A stretch of 64,000 nucleotides of DNA from Azorinus chamasolen (lineage: Eukaryota; Mollusca; Bivalvia; Cardiida; Solecurtidae): assembly GCA_963576725.1 (NCBI GenBank), contig OY755238.1, positions 22,317,845-22,381,844 on the forward strand, read 5' to 3'. Below, piece after piece: positions 21,196-35,000 of this stretch (positions are counted from its first letter, which is position 1; every line of letters starts with the position of its first letter). The position numbers and the translations under genes are program-made. The notes under the pieces are model-generated. The model had not been told where the DNA came from. It saw nothing but the letters and a program-made list of their open reading frames with translations, and searched no databases.

Positions 21196-21546
21196 TAATA
21201 CAGGATGATCGACATGCAGATAACTCCCATAGGAGTCATTTGTTTCTTTTCCCCCATTAGCGCCCAGTGTTTATTATAAAGACACAAACAAACAGTGTAG
21301 ACATTGACCAGGGGGTTCCTGAAGAAGCCCTCTGACCAGGGTATCCACTGTTTACTGAACCCATCGATCTTATTACTAACGAATATGTTTTACCACGTGA
21401 AAAATGGATGAGTTCAAATATAAGATATGGACAGGTTTTCCTGAAACGATAGGGGTTAAAACGATAGGTTAAATGGTCACTTTAAAGAGACTCTTATGTA
21501 GGTCAGTGCTGGACTACAGTATTGTACAACCTTTCATACGTAGATA

Positions 21547-21640
21547 CAGTAAAACCTCTCTATAACGACCACTAAAAAGTGTTAATTAGCTGGTATGTAT
21601 GGGCAGGTGGGTGCTTAAAGCAAGGTGCACAAAATACTTG
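21547..21640. mobile_element. Truncated family A element
   Basis: Left TIR CAGTAAAACCTCTCTATAAC and 'gcaggtgggtgcttaaagc', then it runs into the GT/GC microsatellite. No right half. Confidence 0.75.
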
Positions 21641-21785
21641 ATGTGTGTGTATGTGTGTATGTGCGTGCGTACGTGCGTGCGTGCGTGTGTGTGTGAGTGC
21701 GTGCGTGCGTGCGTGTGCGTGCGTGCGTGCGTGCGTGTGTGTGTGCGTGTCTGTCTGTCTTTTCGTTGTGTGCATGTGTGTGTGG
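21640..21785. repeat. (GTGC/GT)n microsatellite
   Basis: Long run of gtgcgtgc / gtgtgtgt words. Apparent Cys/Val-rich frames here are simple-repeat artefacts. Confidence 0.95.
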
Positions 21786-22074
21786 ATCTCCGATATCACT
21801 CGTGCTTATCCAATATTATCTAGGGTCTGCTCGGTTTGCTTATGGAATAAGACAGGTCGGAGTCTACAGTTTTTGCCATGACAAAAACGTCCTGTATTTA
21901 TACGCAATAATAAAATAGATTTAGTGAATACTCATACTGTCAATTTTTCTTACATGAATATTTATAAGGTAAATGGTTAAACATATAAATATCGCCATGC
22001 ACTGGTGAATATACATCTTTTAAAGTTGCAGGTGTTAAACAAACATTAAACATTTTAATCCTTTCCTTGTCAGC

Positions 22075-22191
22075 ATTATCTTCTGCTTCACACATGCTCG
22101 GCTGCTTCTAACTCTAGAGTGGGCTGTTGTTCATTATCTTCTGCTTCACACATGCTCGGCTGCTTCTAACTCTAGAGTGGGCTGTTGTTCA
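22075..22191. repeat. 58-bp direct duplication
   Basis: Two identical copies of a unit beginning 'attatcttctgcttcacaca' and ending 'gagtgggctgttgttc'. Confidence 0.95.
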
Positions 22192-22574
22192 ATTTCTTTA
22201 TAACACAATAAACAGTGTCAAACAGTTTGGATTCTGATGAGTCTGATAAAACCGCGAGTTACACAGCGTCCCACCAGGTACCAAATGTTTGCATATATTA
22301 CAGACCCGTCCTCATGGCACTTAAGGGGTTAAGATCATGAATGTTTCTGCATGAACTGTCTATACTAACGTAAATCTCACAAATCGGTTGTTTAACCGTC
22401 TGCAACTAGAACACTTGTTGTCTGCTTCAAGTTGTCTTCGATGTCCTTTTAAATCAGTGCCAGAGTGTAAAATAGTCGTATGGACCCTGATGAGGTATCA
22501 CGTGACTCGACGTCTCGTTCGGATTCAAACTATTTGCTGAGGGGATTACATGATCGCTGTTGAAACTGGCAAAT

Positions 22575-22817
22575 TAACCATTTCCTTCATATACACACAT
22601 TTTCACGCATTTGCAAACAGAGTATACCCAGATCAGACGGCTCCTATAGGAACCGTCTGATCAGGGTCTGCTCTGTTTGCTTTTGACATTATATAGATCT
22701 GATTCTACAGCTTTTGTCAAAGCAAATTCCTTGAAAAGTTTACATTATAAAATTTCAGCTAATAAATATTCACGGTGTCATTATTTCTTACATGTATATT
22801 GAACAGGGAAATGGTTA
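22575..22817. mobile_element. Family B TTAA MITE
   Basis: 'ttaaccatttccttcatata' ... 'gaacagggaaatggttaa'. Core 22613-22680 is a hairpin with loop 'ggctcctataggaacc'. Confidence 0.85.
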
Positions 22818-22869
22818 AGCAAACAATACAGACTCAGGACCCCTTTAAGGGCCCTCTCATCTCGGTCTT

Positions 22870-23081
22870 CACGGTTTATGTATGTTTGATTATGTCTACA
22901 CTGTAGGTCTACTGAATGAGTGGGTTGTACACGTTGTACATATGTATATATATGTACACGTAGTGTATAAGGCTACTACCTCACCGACATCTACGTTATC
23001 TATATCGGAGAATTATCAGTGACACATGCTACTGTACAGGGCACAAATATTGAACTACCGTCGAAGAACGTCACCTCTACA
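22870..23081 (+). promoter_or_regulatory. NPL-B 5' flank / putative promoter
   Basis: Upstream of the NPL-B start. Blocks such as 'tacgttatctatatcggaga' and 'ctaccgtcgaagaa' reappear with changes upstream of the third exon 1 at 46.2-46.36 kb ('acgttatctctatcagaga', 'ctaccgtggaagaa'). This marks it as duplicated 5' UTR/promoter sequence. No TATA box in a clear position. Confidence 0.5.
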
Positions 23082-23090
23082 ATGAGCACG
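23082..23090 (+). CDS. NPL: NPL-B exon 1 (Met-Ser-Thr)
   Basis: ATGAGCACG followed by gtgagt. Nine coding bases, phase 0, joining to exon 2 to give MST-ISAFTLTGL. Supported by the conserved duplicate at 46367-46375. Confidence 0.75.
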
Positions 23091-26000
23091 GTGAGTTTGT
23101 TTATCTTTGGTTTGATTAATCCTTTCCCTGTTCAATATTCATCAATACTGACGCCTTATTGCGCTTATGTAAACTTTATTTTGTGAAACCATTGTGATAA
23201 ATAGAGCATTTGCTCCACAGGAGGAAATGCTCTATTTATCACAATTATTTAAAATCTACACAATTCTAAAATTCTCCTTTTCTATAGTGAATGCTCCTTT
23301 TCCTCAGATTTATTCAAAGAGGTTGAGTCTAAAATAGTCTAAGGGAGGATGAGTTCAAGTGTAATAGCTCATTTGTTTACAATATGAACTCTTCAAGGGA
23401 ATATATTGCTGTTATAAAACCTTTAAAATCATATCCATATCATGTCAAAAGCAAACAGAGTAGACACGGATCAGACGATTCCTATAGGAGCCGTCTGATC
23501 CGGGTCTTCTCTATTGGCTAAGGCGTGAGCGAAAATTCTTTTATATGAAGGATATGGTTGGAAAGGATTGGCCCTTTCAGTGCGGGTCACACGTCATTCA
23601 TACCCTTTACAACAGTGTAAACTCAGATGAAATGCAAAGACTCCTAGAGGAGCCTTCTCATCAGGATCTCCATGGTTTGCCATGTTACAGTTTTCTTTAA
23701 AATTCTGAATACTCACAGCATCAAATTGTCAGGACCCGGATGAGACACCGATTTATATGGAGTCTCTTCTGGGTCCCTACTACATTTTGTATTTTCATAG
23801 GTATTCATAGATTTATCCTTGTTAGTTAATCTTTTAAGAAGAAATAAAAATGGTTTATTTCGTTTATTTATTTATTTTCATTTTGAGAGGTTCGTGTACA
23901 AAGTTAATATTTTATGACGATACATGAACAGGTATGTAGTTTGGCTAGACATTGATGTCACACACAGAAATTACTCACATATAGCGCAACCTGTATAGAC
24001 ATACTTCGATAGTTTTTAACTCTTTCCCTGTTCTATGTTTATTCAAAATTTCAATACAAACAGAATATTGATGGGCAAAATAGTTATAATGAAATATGGT
24101 AGGTTGAACATTGTAGTCATTAGCAAACAGAGCAGACCAAGATCAGACAGCAGCTCCTATAGGAGCCGTCTGATCTGGGTCTACTCTGTTTGCAAATGCG
24201 GGACAACACGTTTATATGAGGTAAATGGTTAATTATCGGTATCTGCAGTACGTACCTTAACCCTTACAGTCACTTATATCCTTTGCAAACAGTGTAGACC
24301 CAGTTGTGAGGAACCCTAGAGGAACCTCTCATCAGGGTCTACATTGTTTGTCATCTAACACTTTTATTTAGAAAAATCCATAAATATTCACTGTATGCTT
24401 GAACCGTTTGAATTTTGGAATAGTCCATTTGAAAATTCAGCGCTGTGGGGGTCTGCATCAAGACAAAGTGTTGATTCTTTCGATGCCAATCTGCGATTAT
24501 CTAATTGCAAACAGTTTGGATCCACGTGGGCCACCGATTAACACGGTGTCACATCAGGATCCAAACTCTTTTATGATGTGATTGCGCTTTGTTATACAAA
24601 CCATTCTATATACACTAGACACTGTCCTGAGCGGTCATCAAAAAGATGTCTAATTATTGGTCAGTAAGACTGGTGGTAGCTCAATGCTGGTCAGAAGTAA
24701 TGCATACAACTCCTATATGAGCTTATAGGAGTTTTTTGTTTTATTTTTGCCCTTCATTAAGCAACCGCCTGCTTTTTAAGACTCTTATATTAAATACACG
24801 AATGGAAGCTTAAGGTAGGTTTTACTGTAATCACATAAGCAAACATAGCAGACCCTCGTCAAACAATTACAGGAGTTGTCTAATCTAAGTATGATATGTT
24901 TTAACCATTTAAAACACGCCTTTCAAACAGAGTAGACCAAGATCAGACGGTTCCTGTAGGAGCCATCTGACCAGGGTCCACTCTGTTTGCTTATGATATA
25001 GTATAGATATGGTTCTACAGTTTTGGCCATGACCAAATCTTCCAGTGTCAATGTGCAGTTATAGTAAATTAATCTAATTGATATCCATAACGTCATGCTT
25101 TCTTACAAGAATATTCATAGAGGAAAGGGTTATAGGCATAAATATGTGTCTCTAACAAGTAAAAGGTTAATTAATGAAACTCAATGTAAGTACACGCCCA
25201 GTCGTGCGCAAAGTAACGTAGCGGACGGATCTGGCAAACATTGTATCTTGTTATCTTTACAATTGAAAGTAGCATCTATCTACATGTACATGTATGTGGA
25301 ACACATTCCACTTATCTAGTGATGATACATGTACATGTATGAACAGTTAATGAATACTAATCAGCTAGAATTTTGCAATCGCATATTAAAAAGAATATAT
25401 TAACAATGGTAGAAACTGGACCCAGATCTATGTCATTATGTAACACAATAGGCCCAGCCCTGCCTTGTACTGGAAATACAAGAGCAGGTGGTTGATATGT
25501 ATTCCTCGACCGTTGTGGGGAGGTACAGTAAAACTCCCTAAAACCGGAATTAAAGAGTTCAGATGTTTATTTGGCAGGTGGTGCCTAATGCAGAGTGAAC
25601 GTCGCACAGAAAGCTCCCAAAGGAGCTTTTTCATGACTTTCATCCTCTTTAAAGCTGGCATCTGCCTTAAAGAACGACATTCGTACCAGTTTAACCCTTC
25701 GCTTGCTGAATTTTAAAATACATTTCTCCTTCATTACCCATGCCCTGTTGTATAATTACATATATCTTCACTGTGTACAAGTATTTCGCTATGCAATCAC
25801 TGCTGTGGAGTGCACTAGTTACACAATCAACTTGTAAATAGTGCAGACCCTGATGAGACAGCTCCTGCAGGAGTTGTCTCATCTGGGTCTTCACTATTTA
25901 CAGGTAGGTATATTGACGTGAATAGCAAGCGAGGGGTTAAATACCCGGTTTAGAGGGGTTTAGTGTACTTAAATGTGTAAAGTAAGGAGTTTTGTTGTAT

Positions 26001-29000
26001 TATCTATCCTCTAATCTATCTAAACCTTTTTGAATAACTCTACTGAAAAGGACCATTTACTAGAAATAGGAAAATTTAGATCTGTGCAGTTTGGAAACGT
26101 TTGTGCTAGACAGAGCATTAAAGCAAATGCTCTATCTATCACAATGGTTTCAAAAATTGACTTTTACAGAGGCGTGAAAATGCGTCAATATTAAGGAATG
26201 GATTAAAGAAGACTGATGATACCGAACGACAGTCAGGTTTCTGAGTTTTTAAACTTGGGGGGGGGGGGGGCAAATTTTCACCCTGCCTTAAGCTACCATC
26301 TGCCACAAACACTTCGAAATACAAATGGTAGATTACGACTGGTTTTATTGCTTTTGCAGATTAGCGCATTCACGCTGACTGGTCTGGTGCCAGCTACCTT
26401 CACGCCTATGACCGCTAATGGGTAAATAGTTGTTTGTTTATTTATTTGTCCGTTTTCGGTTCAGGGTTTGCTGGAGAAATAAAGCAGCTATTTTTGAAAA
26501 TGTTTCAATTTACCCATCGTATCTGGACCTCTGTCAGAGGTATAGCAGTATGGAAATGTACAAACAGACATCTGCCTGTATAAAGATAAACAATTGACTG
26601 ACTGAGTAGTTCGGCTGTACGTCTGGTATCGCCCAGGGAAATATTTATCTCCGACAATATTCGCTATCTTTAAAAATGATCTAGTTAAAGAAATAAATGA
26701 CCTTGATCGTGGTGTGAGCTTCAGTGAATCAAAGATATCGATTCTCCTATATGCAGACGACTTATTGCACATGGTTGAGAGTGAAGATGATCTACAAACA
26801 ATGCTCGATGTGCTGTACACGTGGTGTAAAAGATGGCGCGTACTCATAAACCCGTCGAAATCTAAGTGTGTCCACTTTAGAAAAGGAAGACGATCCAGGT
26901 CCACTTTTCCATTCCATATCGGTGACAATCAACTAGAGTTAGTAACACGTACTTAGGTGTATTGTTTAACGAAAGAAACGATTTCTCATTTCACCGTGAT
27001 GCAATCAGTAAGGGTGGTTCGCGTGCGCTTAGTAGCATAATTAACAAAAATACACCCAATGAAAGAGTTTGGATTCAGTTCCTATGAAAAACTTATACAG
27101 AATTGTGTTTTCCCTGTCATTGACTATTGCTCAAAAGTCTTGGGCTTTAAAAAGTACCAGCAATTAGACAATGTACAATTTAGAGCCGTCCGTTATTCCC
27201 TTGGTGTCAACAGATACGCACCGGTTGCAGCGACTGTGTGTGATATGGGGTTGCTCCCATCCAGATATAGGCACTGGCTCAACATGTTAAGGTTTTGGAA
27301 CAGACTTGTAAACATAGACGATATCCGTATCACAAAACGTGCATTTGAATATGATTATGAAAAAGGAGATAATAACTGGTGCAGTGAAATATATAAGACA
27401 CATTATGAATACTCTTAATTGTAGAGACAACAATAATGAAAAACAGCATATAAACTTACAGAGCGCCCAAACCAGATTGGTAGAATACTATAACCAGTTA
27501 TGGCGTGTTTCTGTTGAAAATAACCCCGAACTTCGTACTTACAGACTATTTAAGGAAGAGTTTGGAAGTGATAGGTACATTAAATTGAATTTAACAAAGT
27601 ACCAGCGCTCCATGTTAGCTCAATTTCGTTGTGGTATTTTACCAATTAGGATTGAAACCGGTCGCTATATCGGTTGGAGAACAACTATGTGGCAGAGTAT
27701 GTAGATTATGTGATACCATGGCCACAGAAAACGACACTCATGTCCTCCTTACATGTAGACAATACAGTGAAATTAGGGCCCAGGTACTCGGTGATGTATT
27801 GAATGACTGCAGTTTTGCAGCTAAGCGAATCAAAAGAATGAAGACATTACTTAATGATCATACAAGAAAAGTAGCTAAGTTTATTGTTAAGGCTTATCTA
27901 CACAGGAGAACATTATTATACTTTAACCAGACTATAAACCAGACTTTACAGTAGAATTTCTACTGATTCTAACCAAGAACTTTGATATGATTATATTCCC
28001 AGATATATCTAGGTATATAAACTGACCAAATATGTTTATATTTACGACTTTTGTATACATGTTTAATATGAATAAGTGTGAAGGTGACATATATGCCCAT
28101 GGGGTCGGGTGAAGTTTATAATGTTTATTTGGTACATATATGCATTTGTAAATCACATGTCACTATAATAAAAAAAAAACCTTTCTATTATATTCTATTC
28201 TGTATTTCGTTAGAGATGTTGACTACGACAAAATCGAAGACTATTGCAAATACCTGGCAGACAAAGGCTTCACACAGATCTACGGTAGGGCTGGTTTCCC
28301 ATTGGCGCACGCATGGCTCCTTCAACACTTTACCTGTTCTACATTTATTCTAAATGTCAATACCTACTGAATATTCTTGGACAAAATAGTTATAATGAAA
28401 CATAGAAGGTGGAACATTGTAGCCATTTCAGAAAGTAAAGAAAACAGATCTTTCAAATTTCATTAGCAAACAGAATAGAACCTGATCAGACGGCTCCTCT
28501 AGGAGCCGTCTGATATGGGTCTACTCTGCAAATGCGTGAAAACACGTTTATATGAAGGAAAGGGTTAAATGTTCGCTTAATTAATATTGATGTAATGACG
28601 TTATGAATAATTATATGGTGAACTCTTATAATACCAAGACCAGAGAACACACACGCACGCAAACATGCACAAACGCACGCACACACACAGGTAAAAATTC
28701 AATTTGGCGAATTTACATCATATAATAATTCGACGTTATGAAGGTTACATGGCCAAGTTTTTGTTTATTGTGATACAGTAAGACCCATCTAAACCGGACG
28801 TTAAAGGCAGTCTTGGAAGCAGGTGGCAACAAAATGCATGATGAAAGTCATGCAGAAAGCTGCACTACTTTCATCATGCATTAAGCAGACACCTTCCTAA
28901 AAGTATCTAAATTCTTCTCTACTGGAATTCTGGTTTAGAGATGGTTTACTGTATATTGCTACTCTGTAACTGTGCCAATGCTTACAAAATGTGTTCTTAT

Positions 29001-32000
29001 ATTTCATTGCGTTTCTTTCTTATGTTTATTTTACAGTTAATGGAACCACGGGCGAGGGATTTTCTCTTACCCTTGAAGAACGAGAGAAAGTTGTGGAGAA
29101 ATGGATTGAAGTGGGGAAGAAAAGGTTTGGTTTATGATTATGGTGCTCATGTAAAATAATATTAAATTATATTGAATTGTTCCTGATACACAAACGCAAG
29201 GAAACAAAATAAGATACCATTTCCAAAAACTGCTTCAAAAGTTACATAAATTGTCAAAATGAGAAATTGTTCTGAACTGAATCGTCTTCAATATCAACTA
29301 TTAACGTTTAACGATACAAAGTGAAAATCAAATAGATTATTTCACCCTCTTGACATGGTTAATTATGACATCTCTATGTTATGATTGGTTATATATCTTC
29401 AGAGCGATAACACAATTATTTGTTTCATTTAAGCAAAACATTGTTTGATTCATTTATGACAACATAGCGTGTTTCAATTTATAAAACAAAAGCGTTTTCG
29501 TGAATAGAAAAGCAGCATTGTTTCATTTCTTACTATAGTATACGCTTCACTTTTGACCTTTTTTCATGTATGAAAACATCCTTTGTTTATGTACGATAGC
29601 ATTTGCTTCACTATGACATCAATGCCTTTTTTTTTTATTATAACAGCATTACAGTAAAATCGATCATTCGAATTTTCTGTATAGAATAATTTATTTACAC
29701 CCTTTTAGGCAGGTGACTGCTTACTGCATAGTGAATGTCATTCAGAAAGTTACTTGATGAACTTTCGGCATGACTTTTAACATGCATTAAGCTGCCGCCT
29801 GTCTTAAAGATCGATAATAATACGTAATTTTAGTGTTCGAATAATCGAGATTTTACTGTATTTATTTCATATACAATCTAGTGGCAGACTGCAAGCTATC
29901 GTAGTACACGTGGGCGCCCTAAACGTTCATGACTCTATAGCCATGGTAAGAACCTTCAGTAGATCCTCTCTAAAGTCGTCACCCAAAAAAGCTTAAAGCC
30001 ATGTGATAGCTTAACCCTTTCTTTGTTCTGTATTACCACATTTCTATACATGTATCTACTGAATATACATTAACAAAATAGCTATAAAGAAGTGTAGAAG
30101 GTGGAATATTGTAGACATTTTAGAAAGTGAAGAAACAAACATATCTATGAAGTTATATTAGCAAACAAAGCAGACCCAGATCAGAGGACTACTCTAGGAA
30201 TCGTCTGATCTGGGTCTACTCTGTTTACAAATGCGTAAAAACACGTTTACATGACAGAAAGGGTTAAAGTAGGATGAAAGTTCAAGCAAAATATGGTTTG
30301 CACTACTTTCTTCCAGCATTGAGCAAGCGCCTGCGGTTAAAGAGCAAATATCTGTTAACCCTTTCGCTGCCAAACTCTGTCGTCTGCTAACTTTGTCGTC
30401 TGCTACAAATTTTCATATTTTTGATTTTCTTCATTTTTATTTCAAAAACATAGTAACAGTAACAAACAGTTTGGATCCTGATGAGACACCGAGTTACTCG
30501 GTGTCTCATCTGGATCCAAACTGTTTGCATAGGTAATCACAGATCCGGCATTGGCAGCGAAAGCGTTAATTGAGTAGTCCCTCTAGAGGAACCCTACTGT
30601 ACTTATTACCGAGGTAAATTTGTCTTACCCCTGTTCCTCATATAGACGACCTAAGGCACTTTTGCAGAGTAGGAGCTGTCTGATCCAGGTCTGCTCCCAC
30701 TGTGAAGTCACACACAAATGTTCCCATCTCAATGTGCAATCTAGAAAATTCAGTCCATAAATAGTCAACCAGCAGTAAATTATACATGTAATATTGATGG
30801 CGAAAGTGCTAAATTCCTAATCGATGTAGTTAAACGCCAAAGTACTAGATGTGGCCAATGCACATGTACTTTAAACGCAAACATGTTAGATGTGGCCAAT
30901 GCCCAGATACTTTAGACGAAAACATATTACATTTGGCTGATGTACAGATACTTATACGCGAGCATGTTTAGTTGTGGTCAGTGTATCGATAACTTGGACG
31001 CTAACATATTAGATGTGACTGTTGTACAGATACCTTATACGCTTATATGTTAGATGTAGTCATACACATGGATAAATGTGGTCAATGTACAGGCAAACAT
31101 TTTAAATTCGGTCCATGTATCAATAACTAACATGTTAGATGTGATCTATTTAAAGATAACTTAAATTACATTGTAGATTTGGTCAATATATCTATAACAA
31201 AGACGATTGTATTGTAGATGTGGTCAATATATCTATAACAAAGACGCTTGTATTGTAGATTTGGTCAATATATCGACCACAAAGACGTTTGTATAGTAGA
31301 TGTGGTCAATATATCTATAACAAAGACGTTTGTATAGTAGATGTGGTCAATATATCTATAACAAAGACGTTTGTATAGTAGATGTGGTCAATATATCTAT
31401 AACAAAGACGCTTGTATAGTAGATGTGGTCAATATATCTATAACAAAGACGATTGTATTGTAGATGTGGTCAATATATCTATAACAAAGACGCTTGTATT
31501 GTAGATTTGGTCAATATATCTATAACAAAGACGCTTGTATAGTAGATGTGGGTCAATATATCTATAACAAAGACGATTGTATAGTAGATGTGGTCAATAT
31601 ATCTATAACAATTTAACAAAGACGCTTGTATAGTAGATGTGGTCAATATATCTATAACAAAGACGCTTGTATAGTAGATGTGGTCAATATATCAATAACA
31701 AAGACGTTTGCATTGTAGATGTGGTCAATATATCTATAACAAAGACGCTTGTATTGTAGATGTAGTCAATATATCTATAACAAAGACACTTGTATTGTAG
31801 ATGTGGGTCAATATATCTATAACAAAGACGCTTGTATTGTAGATGTGGTCAATATATCTATAACAAAGACGCTTGTATAGTAGATGTGGTCAATATATCT
31901 ATAACAAAGACGCTTGTATAGTAGATGTGGGTCAATATATCTATAACAAAGACGCTTGCATTGTAGATGTAGTCAATATATCTATAACAAAGACGCTTGT

Positions 32001-35000
32001 ATAGTAGATGTGGTCAATATATCTATAACAAAGACGTTTGTATAGTAGATGTAGTCAATATATCTATAACAAAGACGCTTGCATTGTAGATGTGGTCAAT
32101 ATATCTATAACAAAGACGCTTGTAAGGTAGATGTGGGTCAATATATCTATAACAAAGACGCTTGTATTGTAGATGTGGTCAATATATCTATAACAAAGAC
32201 GCTTGTATAGTAGATGTGGTCAATATATCTATAACAAAGACGCTTGTATAGTAGATGTAGTCAATATATCTATAACAAAGACGCTTGTATTGTAGATGTG
32301 GTCAATATATCTATAACAAAGACGCTTGTATAGTAGATGTGGTCAATATATCTATAACAAAGACGCTTGTATAGTAGATGTGGTCAATATATCTATAACA
32401 AAGACGCTTACATAGTAGATGTGGTCAATATATCTATAACAAAGACGCTTACATTGTAGATGTGGTCAATATATCTATAACAAAGACGCTTGTATAGTAG
32501 ATGTAGTCAATATATCTATAACAAAGACGCTTGTATAGTAGATGTGGTCAATATATCTATAACAAAGACGCTTGTATAGTAGATGTAGTCAATATATCTA
32601 TAACAAAGACGCTTGTATAGTAGATGTGGGTCAATATATCTATAACAAAGACGCTTGTATTGTAGATGTGGTCAATATATCTATAACAAAGACGCTTGTA
32701 TAGTAGATGTAGTCAATATATCTATAACAAAGACGCTTGTATAGTAGATGTGGTCAATATATCTATAACAAAGACGCTTGTATAGTAGATGTAGTCAATA
32801 TATCTATAACAAAGACGCTTGCATTGTAGATGTGGTCAATATATCTATAACAAAGACGCTTGTATAGTAGATGTGGTCAATATATCTATAACAAAGACGC
32901 TTGTATAGTAGATGTGGTCAATATATCTATAACAAAGACGCTTACATAGTAGATGTGGTCAATATATCTATAACAAAGACGCTTGTATTGTAGATGTGGT
33001 CAATATATCTATAACAAAGACGCTTGTATAGTAGATGTGGTCAATATATCTATAACAAAGACGCTTGTATAGTAGATGTAGTCAATATATCTATAACAAA
33101 GACGCTTGTATAGTAGATGTAGTCAATATATCTATAACAAAGACGCTTGTATAGTAGATGTAGTCAATATATCTATAACAAAGACGCTTGTATAGTAGAT
33201 GTAGTCAATATATCTATAACAAAGACGCTTGTATAGTAGATGTGGGTCAATATATCTATAACAAAGACGCTTGTATAGTAGATGTAGTCAATATATCTAT
33301 AACAAAGACGCTTGTATAGTAGATGTAGTCAATATATCTATAACAAAGACGCTTGTATAGTAGATGTAGTCAATATATCTATAACGAAGACGCTTGTATA
33401 GTAGATGTAGTCAATATATCTATAACGAAGACGCTTGTATAGTAGATGTAGTCAATATATCTATAACAAAGAAGACGCTTGTATAGTAGATGTAGTCAAT
33501 ATATCTATAACAAAGAAGACGCTTGTATAGTAGATGTAGTCAATATATCTATAACAAAGAAGCTTGTATAGTAGATGTGGTCAATATATCTATAACAAAG
33601 ACGCTTGTATAGTAAATGTGGTCAATATATCTATAACAAAGACGCTTGTATAGTAGATGTAGTCAATATATCTATAACAAAGACGCTTGTATAGTAGATG
33701 TAGTCAATATATCTATAACAAAGACGCTTGAATAGTAGATGTGGTCAATATATCTATAACAAAGACGCTTGTATAGTAGATGTGGTCAATATATCTATAA
33801 CAAAGACGCTTGTATAGTAGATGTGGTCAATATATCTATAACAAAGACGCTTGTATAGTAGATGTGGTCAATATATCTATAACAAAGACGCTTGTATAGT
33901 AGATGTGGTCAATATATCTATAACAAAGACGCTTGTATAGTAGATGTGGGTCACTATATCTATAACAAAGACGCTTGTATAGTAGATGTGGTCAATATAT
34001 CTATAACAAAGACGCTTGTATTGTAGATGTGGTCAATATATCTATGACAACGACGCTTGTATAGTAGATGTGGTCAATATATCTATAACAAAGACGCTTG
34101 TATAGTAGATGTGGTCAATATATCTATAACAAAGACGCTTGTATAGTAGATGTGGTCAATATATCTATAACAAAGACGCTTGCATTGTAGATGTAGTCAA
34201 TATATCTATAACAAAGACGCTTGTATTGTAGATGTGGTCAATATATCTATAACAAAGACGCTTGTATAGTAGATGTGGTCAATATATCTATAACAATGAC
34301 GCTTGTATAGTAGATGTGGTCAATATATCTATAACAAAGACGCTTGTATTGTAGATGTGGTCAATATATCTATAACAAAGACGCTTGTATAGTAGATGTG
34401 GTCAATATATCTATAACAAAGACGCTTGTATAGTAGATGTGGTCAATATATCTATAACAAAGACGCTTGTATAGTAGATGTGGTCAATATATCTATAACA
34501 AAGACGCTTGTATTGTAGATGTGGTCAATATATCTATAACAAAGACGCTTGTATTGTAGATGTGGTCAATATATCTATAACAAAGACGCTTGTATAGTAG
34601 AAATGGGTCAATATATCTATAACAAATACGATTTTATAGTAGATGTGGGTCAATATATCTATAACAAAGACGATTGTATAGTAGATGTAGTCAATATATC
34701 TATAACAAAGACGATTGCATTGTAGATGTGGTCAATATATCTATAACAAAGACGCTTGTATAGTAGATGTGGTCAATATATCTATAACAAAGACGCTTGT
34801 ATAGTAGATGTGGTCAATATATCTATAACAAAGACGCGTGTATAGTAGATGTGGTCAATATATCTATAACAAAGACGCTTGTATTGTAGATGTGGGTCAA
34901 TATATCAATAACAAAGACGATTGTATAGTACATGTGATCAATATATCTATAACAAAGACGCTTGCATTGTAGATGTTGTTAATGTACAGATACATTTTAC

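Noticed and set aside
21572..21918. Cys/Val- and Thr/His-rich frames
   Set aside because: Produced by the GT/GC microsatellite.
26488..26928. 146-residue minus-strand frame
   Set aside because: Antisense shadow of the LINE reverse transcriptase segment.
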